From Laedolimicola sp934402125 (GTDB taxonomy: Bacteria; Bacillota; Clostridia; Lachnospirales; Lachnospiraceae): a DNA stretch of 64,000 nucleotides. The notes below the pieces were generated by a model. The model was not told the DNA's origin, made no database searches, and saw only the letters and a program-made list of their open reading frames with translations. Positions 51,002 through 59,115 of this stretch are shown here, one piece after another. Each line of letters begins with the position of its first letter. Positions within the stretch are counted from its first letter, which is position 1. The stretch lies in NCBI RefSeq assembly GCF_052065835.1, contig NZ_JBQHTG010000001.1, positions 1,012,146-1,076,145 on the forward strand. The letters run 5' to 3'. The position numbers and the translations under genes were made by a program.

Positions 51002-53779
51002 ATGAAAAAATATTTTTCACAGAAAATATGCGTCATTTCCGCCCTGCTGACGATCCCGTCCACCGCCCTCTTGTGCTGGCTGGTTATGCGGGTATTGTAT
51101 CAGCGGATGCCGGAATATACGGAGTTTGTCACAGGCTATACCACCTGGACCGCCTACTATAAGCAGGGGGATATGACTCTGGCCAATCTGTTTATCGGAA
51201 GTCTGCTGGGCTTTTTTCTGCTGTACGCGGTGCTTCTGACTCTGCTTTCGAAGAAATGGAGCCGGCTTTGCGGCAGTTTTGATCGGACAAAAGAATATAC
51301 GGCGAAGCAGCGTGAAAGCTATGGGTGGTTTGAGGACGCCTGCTTTCTGGTAATCTTTTCACAGTTTACCCTTGCTATATTCTGGGGCGGTCTGTTGAAA
51401 GAAATATTTGGGATGCAGTCCTGGCTGGAGAAACTTTTCCCCATAGTCCAGTGTATAACTCTGCTCGCTGTGGGTATCTTCCTGTTTTTTAACTACAAAT
51501 GTGGAAAAGATCCGAAAAAACGGAAAAGCTGGATTGAATGGATGCAGTGTTTTTTGCCGCTTGCGTTCCTACTCTTCCATTCTTTTACCTATATCCGGAG
51601 CGGAGAAGTGATAGAGCTATACCGGGGAAAAAACATGGCGATGGTCTCCAATGTGGCCTTCTGGCTTGCAATTGGATACAATGGGCGTTTATTCCGTAAG
51701 CGCAAAGAAAATCTGCGGCCGACCATTTCCCTTATGACCTTCCTCTCCCTGGCGGTTTTCGCCTCCTGGACGCTGCCAAACGGAACGATTTCCGGCACGC
51801 CCCTGGAGATGTACCATTACGGAGAGATTTCAGAGCCGCTGCATGAGTTTCTGAATTACGGCATTGTGCCCTATATCAATACCATGCCGATCCACGGAGT
51901 CTGCGATTATTTCCAGGCGGCAGTGGGAAAGCTGTTATTTGACGGAACCTATGCGTCCATTGAACCGGCTATGACCGTGGGCTGCGTCCTCATCGCCATG
52001 GCGACGGCGGCGGTGTTCTACTATTTTATCGACAATCAGCTGCTGGGGCTTCTCTGCGTGCTGCTGTTCTCCCTGTTCGGAGACAAATACTATTACGTGC
52101 GCTGGGCCTTTGCGCTGCCCTTTATCGTGATCGTATTTTCAAAAAAAATGCGGAAGGATTTTTCCATGCAGCTTTGGAGCTGGACCTTTATCTCGATCCT
52201 GTCCATCGCCTGGAATTCCTCCATCGGCGGAGCCTGCGCCCTGGCGACCCTGCCTATGATTCTCTGGGAGTGCTTCCATGAGAAGGGCTGGAAAATCTTC
52301 TTCCGCCTGAATGAAAAAGAAGTGCGGCGGAAAATTCTGCCCTGGTATATTCCGCTTCTGATCTTGGGAATTTGCTTTATTCCCATGTTTTTCGCGATTC
52401 TTCGATATATTGTGGAAAATTCGGCGGCGATTCTCGAAACCACCGGGGATATTCTGCGGGAGGAGCTTGCAAGTCCCTTTGTCTGGTACGCCACCTTTGG
52501 CTTCGGACTTTCCCTTCTGGCAGCCCTGATTTTCCCGGCAGGAAAAGAAGGAGAAGAGAAAAAGCTTGCCCTGTACGCTCTGTTTTTCCTGATTATCTTC
52601 AATCTGGTGATCGTGCGTTATACCTTCGTGCGGACCCAGTTTGGCGAGCGGGGGATTATCGTAACCACCATCTGCAGCCTGTTTCTGATTTTGATGATTT
52701 TCCTGCCCTCTCTGGAAAAACGCTTTTCTCTGTGGACGGCGGGTATGATGGCCCTTCTGTTCCTGACGACGGTGGTAACCAGGGGAAGCAATCTTCTGAC
52801 CATGCCCGCGAAGGTGTTCGAGCGGGATACGATCAGCGACGATTATACTTATGCCACCGTGGAGGAGACGGGCATCCCAGGCCTTGGCAACATTTACATT
52901 ACGGAAAAGCAGAAGGAAGAGCTGATGAACCTGAATACCCTGGTCAATGATCTTTGCCGGGATAAGAAGGTTGTGGATATGACGAATCAGCTGTCCCATT
53001 ACAATATCCTGAATAAGGAAAACCTGATGCCCTTCAGCAGTACCTACAACACCAACAACCGGGTGATGCAGACCCGGGCAATAGAGGTGCTGCAGGAAAA
53101 GCAGCCGGAAATCCTGATCGTGGCGCCTGCCTGGCAGCATGATTCCGGATCCCTAAGTACCCGAAATTACTACATGTACCAGTATCTGCAGAAGCACTAT
53201 ACGCCCTGCAAGTATAAGAATATCATTTTCCTGACCAATGACGACGAGGTGCGGGCCCGGTTTGAACCGGCCTACGAGGAGTTTGGAAAGCTCCAGCACA
53301 TCGAGGATCTGAAAATGCTTCCGAAAGCCTGGGGCAATGAAGTTCTAAAGGAGCAGGAGACGGAGGCGCTGAAGATAGACTGGAGCCTGCTGGACACCAA
53401 CGCCACGGAACTGGGCGATGATCGGTATATTCTGAATGCCGAGGAAAACTATTTTCTCTACGCCTTTCCAGAAAATCGGGACGGCTCGGAGATTCCCTTC
53501 CTGCGGATTACGGTCAGGGACGAAAGCGGATCCGGGGATCCTTTGAAATTCCAGGGCGTGGTGTACTTCATGAATGAGGGGAAGGGCGTGAAAGAAGCTC
53601 ACCGCTTTACCTTTGACGGAAGTGAAGGAAGCTTTCTGATTCCATTGACTACCAGCCCCTACTGGAGCTATTCCGATAAGCTTCAGTCCATGATGCTGGA
53701 TTTCATCAGCGGCAGCCTGGCAGGAAAGCAGGTTTCGATAAAGACAGAGTTTGAGACGCTGAAGCTTACAGAAAGATAA
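51002..53779 (+). CDS. Large polytopic membrane protein, possibly GT-C glycosyltransferase
   Basis: 925 residues. About 14-16 membrane helices occupy residues 1-620. A soluble C-terminal part (620-925) contains an alpha/beta-like segment (KQPEILIVAPAWQHDSGS, CKYKNIIFLTNDDEVRARF) and a beta-rich end. An outer loop with YHYGEISEPLHEFLNYGI has acidic residues where GT-C enzymes hold their catalytic base. No family is recognised with certainty. It lies 56 bases after the family-39-like gene and before an acyltransferase, suggesting surface glycolipid or polymer assembly. Confidence 0.6.
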   Translation: MKKYFSQKICVISALLTIPSTALLCWLVMRVLYQRMPEYTEFVTGYTTWTAYYKQGDMTLANLFIGSLLGFFLLYAVLLTLLSKKWSRLCGSFDRTKEYTAKQRESYGWFEDACFLVIFSQFTLAIFWGGLLKEIFGMQSWLEKLFPIVQCITLLAVGIFLFFNYKCGKDPKKRKSWIEWMQCFLPLAFLLFHSFTYIRSGEVIELYRGKNMAMVSNVAFWLAIGYNGRLFRKRKENLRPTISLMTFLSLAVFASWTLPNGTISGTPLEMYHYGEISEPLHEFLNYGIVPYINTMPIHGVCDYFQAAVGKLLFDGTYASIEPAMTVGCVLIAMATAAVFYYFIDNQLLGLLCVLLFSLFGDKYYYVRWAFALPFIVIVFSKKMRKDFSMQLWSWTFISILSIAWNSSIGGACALATLPMILWECFHEKGWKIFFRLNEKEVRRKILPWYIPLLILGICFIPMFFAILRYIVENSAAILETTGDILREELASPFVWYATFGFGLSLLAALIFPAGKEGEEKKLALYALFFLIIFNLVIVRYTFVRTQFGERGIIVTTICSLFLILMIFLPSLEKRFSLWTAGMMALLFLTTVVTRGSNLLTMPAKVFERDTISDDYTYATVEETGIPGLGNIYITEKQKEELMNLNTLVNDLCRDKKVVDMTNQLSHYNILNKENLMPFSSTYNTNNRVMQTRAIEVLQEKQPEILIVAPAWQHDSGSLSTRNYYMYQYLQKHYTPCKYKNIIFLTNDDEVRARFEPAYEEFGKLQHIEDLKMLPKAWGNEVLKEQETEALKIDWSLLDTNATELGDDRYILNAEENYFLYAFPENRDGSEIPFLRITVRDESGSGDPLKFQGVVYFMNEGKGVKEAHRFTFDGSEGSFLIPLTTSPYWSYSDKLQSMMLDFISGSLAGKQVSIKTEFETLKLTER

Positions 53780-53795
53780 AGAGAAGAAAATAAAG

Positions 53796-54524
53796 ATGAG
53801 AAGAATTATTTTGATGGTATTGTATAATCTGCCTTTTGTACCATACTGGTGGTGGCAGTTGTGTCATTTCGCAAAGCATACGGAGGAGATTCCGGAGCCG
53901 GAGAAATACGCGCTGCTGAAAAAAATCACCCTTCACGCCAATAAGGGAGGACGGGTGAAAATCGACGTACATGGAAGAGAGCATATTCCCACAGGGGAAA
54001 GCTTTGTCTTTTTCCCTAACCACCAGGGACTCTTCGATGTACTGGCGATTATTGAAGCCTGCGATCAGCCCTTTTCAGTGGTGGCAAAAAAAGAAGTAAA
54101 GGACGTGCCGTTTCTGAAGCAGGTGTTCCGGATCATGAAGGCGAAAATCATGGATCGGGAGGATGTACGTCAGTCCATGCAGGTGATTCTGGCTGTGACC
54201 GAGGAGGTCAAAAACGGGCGGAACTATCTGATTTTCCCGGAGGGAACCCGATCGAAACATGGAAATCAGGTGGGGGATTTCAAGGGCGGCAGCTTCAAAT
54301 GCGCTGTGAAGGCCAGGGCTCCCATCGTTCCGGTGGCCCTTCTGAATGCCTTTGAGCCCTTTGATCGGAACAGTATCGCCCCGGTTACGGTTCAGGTTCA
54401 TTTTCTGGAGCCGATTTTCTACGAGGAGTACAAGGATCTGAAGACCAATGCCATCGCCGAGCTGGTGCGGGATCGGATCGTAAAAACCATTGCGGAACAA
54501 GAAAACGAAGCGGCAATGAAATAA
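53796..54524 (+). CDS. plsC: 1-acyl-glycerol-3-phosphate acyltransferase family protein
   Basis: 242 residues. Acyltransferase motif I NHQGLFD (NHxxxxD; FFPNHQGLFDVLA), motif III FPEGTRSK and a C-terminal VPVALLNA. It has one N-terminal hydrophobic helix. It adds the second acyl chain to lysophosphatidic acid, or acylates a related lipid. The RBS is weak (GAGAAG), consistent with coupling to the preceding membrane protein gene. Confidence 0.88.
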   Translation: MRRIILMVLYNLPFVPYWWWQLCHFAKHTEEIPEPEKYALLKKITLHANKGGRVKIDVHGREHIPTGESFVFFPNHQGLFDVLAIIEACDQPFSVVAKKEVKDVPFLKQVFRIMKAKIMDREDVRQSMQVILAVTEEVKNGRNYLIFPEGTRSKHGNQVGDFKGGSFKCAVKARAPIVPVALLNAFEPFDRNSIAPVTVQVHFLEPIFYEEYKDLKTNAIAELVRDRIVKTIAEQENEAAMK

Positions 54525-54556
54525 GGTTTCATTTATAAGCAAAGGAGGGTATGTCT

Positions 54557-55378
54557 ATGAGCAAAGCACTGGAAAAATTGCAGAACTGTATGAGATGTAT
54601 TCGGGAGAAAACAGATTTTCAACCGAAGGTGGCGCTGATTCTGGGATCCGGTCTGGGTGATTACGCGGAGAGCATTGATATCCGGGCTGAGGTCAGCTAC
54701 CAGGAGATCGAAGGCTTCCCGGTGTCTACCGTACCCGGACATAAAGGACGTTTTGTTTTCGGTTACGTGAATCAGGTTCCGGTGGTAATCATGCAGGGTC
54801 GGGTTCATTACTACGAGGGTTATTCCATGGAAGAAGTGGTGCTGCCCACCCGTCTTATGGGTATGATGGGCGCTAAAAAGCTTTTGCTCACCAATGCGGC
54901 AGGCGGCATGAACTTTGATTTCGCGCCGGGAGATTTTATGCTGATTACCGATCACATTTCCTCCATGGTACCCAGTCCTCTGATCGGGGCGAATCTGGAG
55001 GAGCTGGGACCCCGGTTCCCGGACATGAGCGAGGTCTACAGCCACCGTATGGGTCAGGTGGTAAGAAAAGAGGCGGAAAAGCTGGGCATCCCCCTGAAGG
55101 AGGGCGTTTATATCCAGCTGACAGGACCGGCCTATGAGACCCCGGCTGAGATCCGCATGTTTCGGAGCCTGGGCGCGGACGCGGTCGGCATGAGTACCGT
55201 CTGTGAAGCAATCGCGGCCCGTCATATGGGAATGGAGATCTGCGGAATCTCCTGTATCACCAACCTGGCGGCCGGTATGTCGGCCAGGGAGCTGAATCAT
55301 GCAGAGGTACAGGAAACGGCAGACCGGGTGGCGAAGCAGTTTAAGGAGCTGGTGACAGCTGTGGTGACCGGAATATGA
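54557..55378 (+). CDS. Purine nucleoside phosphorylase (trimeric class)
   Basis: 273 residues from ATG 54557 (SD 8 bases before; ATG 54551 is too close). Phosphate site GSGLG, substrate loop GRVHYYEGYSMEEV and base site NAAGGMN, with ITD and the C-terminal ETADRVAKQF. It splits (deoxy)inosine or (deoxy)guanosine with phosphate. Overlaps the S66 peptidase start by 4 bases. Fits the purine synthesis genes that follow. Confidence 0.93.
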   Translation: MSKALEKLQNCMRCIREKTDFQPKVALILGSGLGDYAESIDIRAEVSYQEIEGFPVSTVPGHKGRFVFGYVNQVPVVIMQGRVHYYEGYSMEEVVLPTRLMGMMGAKKLLLTNAAGGMNFDFAPGDFMLITDHISSMVPSPLIGANLEELGPRFPDMSEVYSHRMGQVVRKEAEKLGIPLKEGVYIQLTGPAYETPAEIRMFRSLGADAVGMSTVCEAIAARHMGMEICGISCITNLAAGMSARELNHAEVQETADRVAKQFKELVTAVVTGI

Positions 55379-56238
55379 GAAAAATAGCGCTGGTGGCCTG
55401 TTCAAATGGTCTGGAAGTACGGAAAAAGGGGAGCGTGGAGGAGCTTTGCGCATACCTGGAGGGGCTGGGCTTCACGCTCTGCGTAAGTCCCTGCCTCTAT
55501 GAAAAAGATCCTGTTTTCTGTTCTGTCTTCAGCGGTACTGTGGAAGAACGGGCCGAAGCTCTGATGAGCTTTTACCGGGATCCGGAGGTACAGGCGATAC
55601 TGGATCTGTCAGGCGGTGATCTGGCCAATGAGCTTCTGCCTTATCTGGATTACGAGGTGATCGGGAAAAGCCGGGCAGAATTCTGGGGCTACAGTGATCT
55701 GACCACGATTCTGAATGCCATCTATGCGAAGACCGGCAGGTCTTCCGTCCTTTATCAGGCCCGGAATCTTGTTTCGGACGGCGGATTCTTCCGCCGTCCG
55801 GCCTTTGAAAATACAATATTACAGAAACAATCGGATTTATTTCAAATTTCCTGCCAATATGTGCAAAAAGGACAGAAGCAGCAGGAGCTCTGCGGCACCC
55901 TGGTGGGCGGGAATATCCGCTGTCTCCTAAAGCTGGCGGGGACGGAATACTGGCCGGATATGCAGGACAAAATTCTTCTTCTGGAGTCCTGGAGCGGCGG
56001 CGTTCCGAAGATGGTTACGTATTTCAGCCAGCTAAGGCAGCTTAGCGTATTCCGGCAGATAAAAGCCCTGCTTCTCGGCACCTTTACGGAGATGGAGGAC
56101 AGGAGTTGTTCCCCGACCATAGAGGAGCTGGCCTGCCATTACGCAGGAGCAGAGCTTCCGATTCTGAAAACCCGGCAGATTGGCCACGGAAAAGACGCGC
56201 TGGCCGTCCGTGTCGGAGAGCATTTTCATTTCTTATGA
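55375..56238 (+). CDS. S66-family peptidase (LD-carboxypeptidase / MccF-like)
   Basis: 287 residues. Nucleophile Ser in GYSDLTTI (about residue 107); the partner Glu lies in LLLESWSG and His in GHGKDALAV, giving the Ser-Glu-His triad of S66. Either a cytosolic LD-carboxypeptidase of muropeptide recycling or a MccF-like self-immunity peptidase; MccF versions act on microcin C-type nucleotide adducts, which is interesting beside a purine phosphorylase, but no microcin genes are visible. Confidence 0.85.
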   Translation: MRKIALVACSNGLEVRKKGSVEELCAYLEGLGFTLCVSPCLYEKDPVFCSVFSGTVEERAEALMSFYRDPEVQAILDLSGGDLANELLPYLDYEVIGKSRAEFWGYSDLTTILNAIYAKTGRSSVLYQARNLVSDGGFFRRPAFENTILQKQSDLFQISCQYVQKGQKQQELCGTLVGGNIRCLLKLAGTEYWPDMQDKILLLESWSGGVPKMVTYFSQLRQLSVFRQIKALLLGTFTEMEDRSCSPTIEELACHYAGAELPILKTRQIGHGKDALAVRVGEHFHFL

Positions 56239-56269
56239 CAATCCTTCTTAGAAAAAACGGGCGCAGGGC

Positions 56270-56299
56270 TTGACAACCCCCGTTCGGAAATGCTATGTT
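56270..56299 (+). promoter_or_regulatory. Promoter of the ZTP-controlled purine operon
   Basis: TTGACA (56270-56275), 18-bp spacer, TATGTT (56294-56299), just upstream of the ZTP riboswitch. Confidence 0.75.
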
Positions 56300-56307
56300 A
56301 AAGCTAA

Positions 56308-56378
56308 CTTATACAACTGACGGAAGTGGAGTTTACCACAGGGAGTATAAGGGTTTGAGAGCCGACCGTCTGGGCAGA
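56308..56378 (+). ncRNA. ZTP (pfl) riboswitch
   Basis: The 5' half contains ACAACTGACGGAAGTGG, then TACCACAGGGAGTATA closing helix P1 with TTATAC. The 3' half has the conserved CCGTCTGGGCA block of the pfl motif. ZTP/ZMP accumulates when 10-formyl-THF is short. The aptamer sits upstream of the genes for IMP cyclohydrolase and AICAR formyltransferase, the enzymes that consume ZMP. The expression platform is unclear. Confidence 0.82.
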
Positions 56379-56451
56379 GAAGAAGCCTGGGATGGATCGG
56401 TTCCTTTTCGTTTCAGGCCTTATAGATCGCATTTCGCAGGAGGAAAAAGTA

Positions 56452-57171
56452 ATGGAAATGATTTCACTGGCACAGGAGCTTCAGGAAAACGCATACCCCG
56501 GAAGAGGTATCGTACTGGGCCGTTCCGAGGACGGAACCAAAGCGGTAGCAGCTTATTTTATCATGGGAAGAAGTGAGAACAGCCGCAACCGTATCTTCGT
56601 GGAGGAGGGAGAGGGCATCCGCACCCAGGCCTATGATCCTTCCAAGCTGACGGATCCGAGCCTGATTATCTACGCTCCGGTCCGGGTACTGGGACACAGA
56701 ACCATCGTTACCAACGGCGACCAGACAGACACCGTCTACGAGGGAATGGAGAAGGGCCTGACCTTTGAGCAGTCCTTAAGAAGCCGGGAATTTGAGCCGG
56801 ACGCCCCCAACTATACCCCGCGGATCTCAGGCCTGATGGAGCTGGAAAACGGCGGATACAGCTACTCCCTGTCTATCTTAAAGAGCAACAACGGCGATCC
56901 CGCATGCTGCAACCGCTATACCTTCTCTTACGAGAACTGCGCTGCAGGCGAGGGTCACTTCATTCACACCTATCTGCATGACGGCAATCCGCTCCCCAGC
57001 TTTGAGGGCGAGCCCAAGCTGGTTGCCATTCCGGACGATATGGAAAAATTCACCAATATGCTCTGGAACAACCTGAACCCGGAGAACAAGGTATCCCTGT
57101 TTGTGCGCTACATCGACATTGCCACAGGAAAATACGAGACCGTCATCAAAAATAAAAATCAGGAGGACTAA
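56452..57171 (+). CDS. IMP cyclohydrolase (stand-alone, PurO-like)
   Basis: 239 residues from ATG 56452, behind AGGAGG. It begins LAQELQENAYPGRGIVLGRS and has FIMGRSENSRNR, family features of the archaeal-type IMP cyclohydrolase. It closes FAICAR to IMP, the last step of purine synthesis, here as a separate enzyme rather than as the N-terminal part of bifunctional PurH. It precedes the formyltransferase by 4 bases. Confidence 0.9.
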   Translation: MEMISLAQELQENAYPGRGIVLGRSEDGTKAVAAYFIMGRSENSRNRIFVEEGEGIRTQAYDPSKLTDPSLIIYAPVRVLGHRTIVTNGDQTDTVYEGMEKGLTFEQSLRSREFEPDAPNYTPRISGLMELENGGYSYSLSILKSNNGDPACCNRYTFSYENCAAGEGHFIHTYLHDGNPLPSFEGEPKLVAIPDDMEKFTNMLWNNLNPENKVSLFVRYIDIATGKYETVIKNKNQED

Positions 57172-57175
57172 GGAA

Positions 57176-58354
57176 ATGAAAGAACTGGAACTGAAATATG
57201 GCTGTAACCCCAATCAGAAACCGTCCCGTATCTACGTGGCAGACGGATCTGACCTTCCTATTACCGTGCTCAGCGGCCGTCCCGGCTACATCAATTTCCT
57301 GGACGCCTTCAACGGCTGGCAGCTGGTCAGGGAGCTGAAGGCAGCCACCGGACTTCCGGCAGCCACCTCCTTTAAGCACGTATCCCCGGCAGGCGCAGCA
57401 GTGGGTCTTCCGCTGGACGATACCTTAAAGAAAATCTACTGGGTAGACGATATGGGAGACCTGTCTCCCCTGGCCTGCGCTTACGCAAGAGCCAGAGGTG
57501 CGGACCGTATGTCCTCCTTCGGCGACTTTATCGCCCTGTCTGACGTCTGCGACAAGGACACCGCTTCCATCATCAAGAGAGAGGTATCCGACGGCGTTAT
57601 CGCTCCGGGCTTCACAGAGGAGGCGCTGGAGATCCTGAAGCAGAAGAAAAAAGGAAATTATGTGGTCATTCAGATTGACACCGACTACAAGCCGGCTCCC
57701 CTGGAGCACAAGGAGGTCTTTGGCGTGACCTTCGAGCAGGGCCGTCAGGAGCTTCCCATCAACGACGAGCTGATCGCCAATATCGTGACAAAAAATAAAG
57801 ATCTTCCGGAAAACGCAAAGCGCGACATGAAGATCGCCCTGATTACCCTGAAATACACCCAGTCCAACTCCGTCTGCTTTGTAAAGGACGGACAGGCCAT
57901 CGGTGTAGGCGCGGGCCAGCAGTCCCGTGTACACTGTACCCGTCTGGCAGGCCAGAAGGCGGACAACTGGTTCCTGCGTCAGAGCCCCAAGGTACTGGGA
58001 CTTCAGTTCGCGGACGGAATCGGCCGGGCAGACCGGGACAATGCCATCGACGTCTATATCGGAAACGAGTACATGGACGTACTGGCAGACGGCGCCTGGG
58101 AGAGGGTCTTCAAGGTAAAGCCGGAGGTGTTCACCGAGGAAGAAAAGAAGGCATGGCTGTCCCAGATGAAGGACGTGACCGTTGGAAGCGACGCCTTCTT
58201 CCCCTTCAGCGACAACATTGAGCGGGCGAAAAAGAGCGGCGTAAAATATATCGCGGAGCCCGGCGGATCTGTCCGTGACGATCTGGTTATTGAGACCTGC
58301 GATAAGTATGATATGGTAATGGCATTTACCGGAATCCGTCTGTTCCACCACTAA
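57176..58354 (+). CDS. AICAR formyltransferase without cyclohydrolase domain
   Basis: 392 residues from ATG 57176. It has the transformylase features of PurH (GRPGYINFLDAFNGWQLVREL, SFKHVSPAGAAVG, QSNSVCFVKDGQAIGVGAGQQSRVHC split across residues 230-260) but no N-terminal cyclohydrolase; that activity is in the preceding gene. It converts AICAR (ZMP) to FAICAR with 10-formyl-THF, so the ZTP riboswitch upstream senses its own substrate pool. Confidence 0.92.
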   Translation: MKELELKYGCNPNQKPSRIYVADGSDLPITVLSGRPGYINFLDAFNGWQLVRELKAATGLPAATSFKHVSPAGAAVGLPLDDTLKKIYWVDDMGDLSPLACAYARARGADRMSSFGDFIALSDVCDKDTASIIKREVSDGVIAPGFTEEALEILKQKKKGNYVVIQIDTDYKPAPLEHKEVFGVTFEQGRQELPINDELIANIVTKNKDLPENAKRDMKIALITLKYTQSNSVCFVKDGQAIGVGAGQQSRVHCTRLAGQKADNWFLRQSPKVLGLQFADGIGRADRDNAIDVYIGNEYMDVLADGAWERVFKVKPEVFTEEEKKAWLSQMKDVTVGSDAFFPFSDNIERAKKSGVKYIAEPGGSVRDDLVIETCDKYDMVMAFTGIRLFHH

Positions 58355-58381
58355 TTTCAGAAAAATACACAAGTGAGAAGC

Positions 58382-58415
58382 GCCTCCGACTTCAAATGAA
58401 GCCGGGGGCATTTTT
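58382..58415 (+). terminator. Terminator of the purine operon
   Basis: 12-bp interrupted stem (GCCTCCG-CTTCA with TGAAG-CGGGGGC) followed by TTTTT. Confidence 0.75.
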
Positions 58416-58481
58416 ACGGGCAAAAACGGCCACAGAAAAAATATGGAAATTCGATATTACTAAAAAAATTGTTTAAAACTA

Positions 58482-58509
58482 TTGAATTTTTCGGGCGACT
58501 GTGTATAAT
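58482..58509 (+). promoter_or_regulatory. Promoter of the polyamine transport operon
   Basis: TTGAAT (58482-58487), 16-bp spacer, TATAAT (58504-58509). Confidence 0.65.
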
Positions 58510-58568
58510 GTAAAATGATTTTGCAATTTTAAATAAAAAGTTTAGTATAAGAAAACAGGAGGTGCGCC

Positions 58569-59102
58569 GTGGATATCGGCAAAAAGCTGAAAGAGCTGCG
58601 TCAGCAGAAGGAGCTGACCCTGGAGGATCTGGCATCCCGCAGCGAGCTGACCAAGGGGTTTCTGTCCCAAGTGGAGCGGAACCTGACGGCTCCCAGTATC
58701 GCTACCCTGGAGGATATCCTGGAAGCATTGGGAACCAATCTGTCTGAGTTTTTCCATGAGGAGCCGGAGAAGCAGGTGGTTTTTTCCACCCAGGAGTTTT
58801 TTGTGGACGAGCAGCCGGATTATTGTATCGAATGGGTGATTCCCAATGCCCAGAAGAATAAGATGGAGCCTATTCTCCTGACCCTCCATCCGGGAAAAAA
58901 GAGTCAGGAAATGCCCGCCTTTGACGGGGAGGAATTCGGCTATGTGCAGAAGGGCAGCGTAACGCTGGTCTGCGGCAGCAAAAAATACAAAATAAAGGCC
59001 CAGGAGACCTTCTATCTGGACGGTACCGAAAGTCATTATTTATACAATCATGGGAAGAGTGACGCAAAGATCTTGTGGATCACCACACCCCCCATGTTTT
59101 AG
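58569..59102 (+). CDS. XRE regulator with cupin sensor domain
   Basis: 177 residues, GTG start 58569 behind AGGAGG. Helix-turn-helix at 1-60 (LTLEDLASRSELTKGFLSQVERNL) and a cupin barrel at 105-175 (LHPGKKSQEMPAFDGEEFGYVQKGSVTLVCG). This pair is typical of PuuR-like polyamine regulators; the cupin probably senses spermidine or putrescine. It leads the potABCD operon, the usual clostridial arrangement, and likely represses it. Confidence 0.9.
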   Translation: MDIGKKLKELRQQKELTLEDLASRSELTKGFLSQVERNLTAPSIATLEDILEALGTNLSEFFHEEPEKQVVFSTQEFFVDEQPDYCIEWVIPNAQKNKMEPILLTLHPGKKSQEMPAFDGEEFGYVQKGSVTLVCGSKKYKIKAQETFYLDGTESHYLYNHGKSDAKILWITTPPMF

Positions 59103-59115
59103 GAGGAGATGTGTT

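Noticed and set aside
56295..56451. Protein-coding frame overlapping the IMP cyclohydrolase leader
   Set aside because: The sequence is the ZTP aptamer and its downstream leader; no Shine-Dalgarno and no protein similarity.
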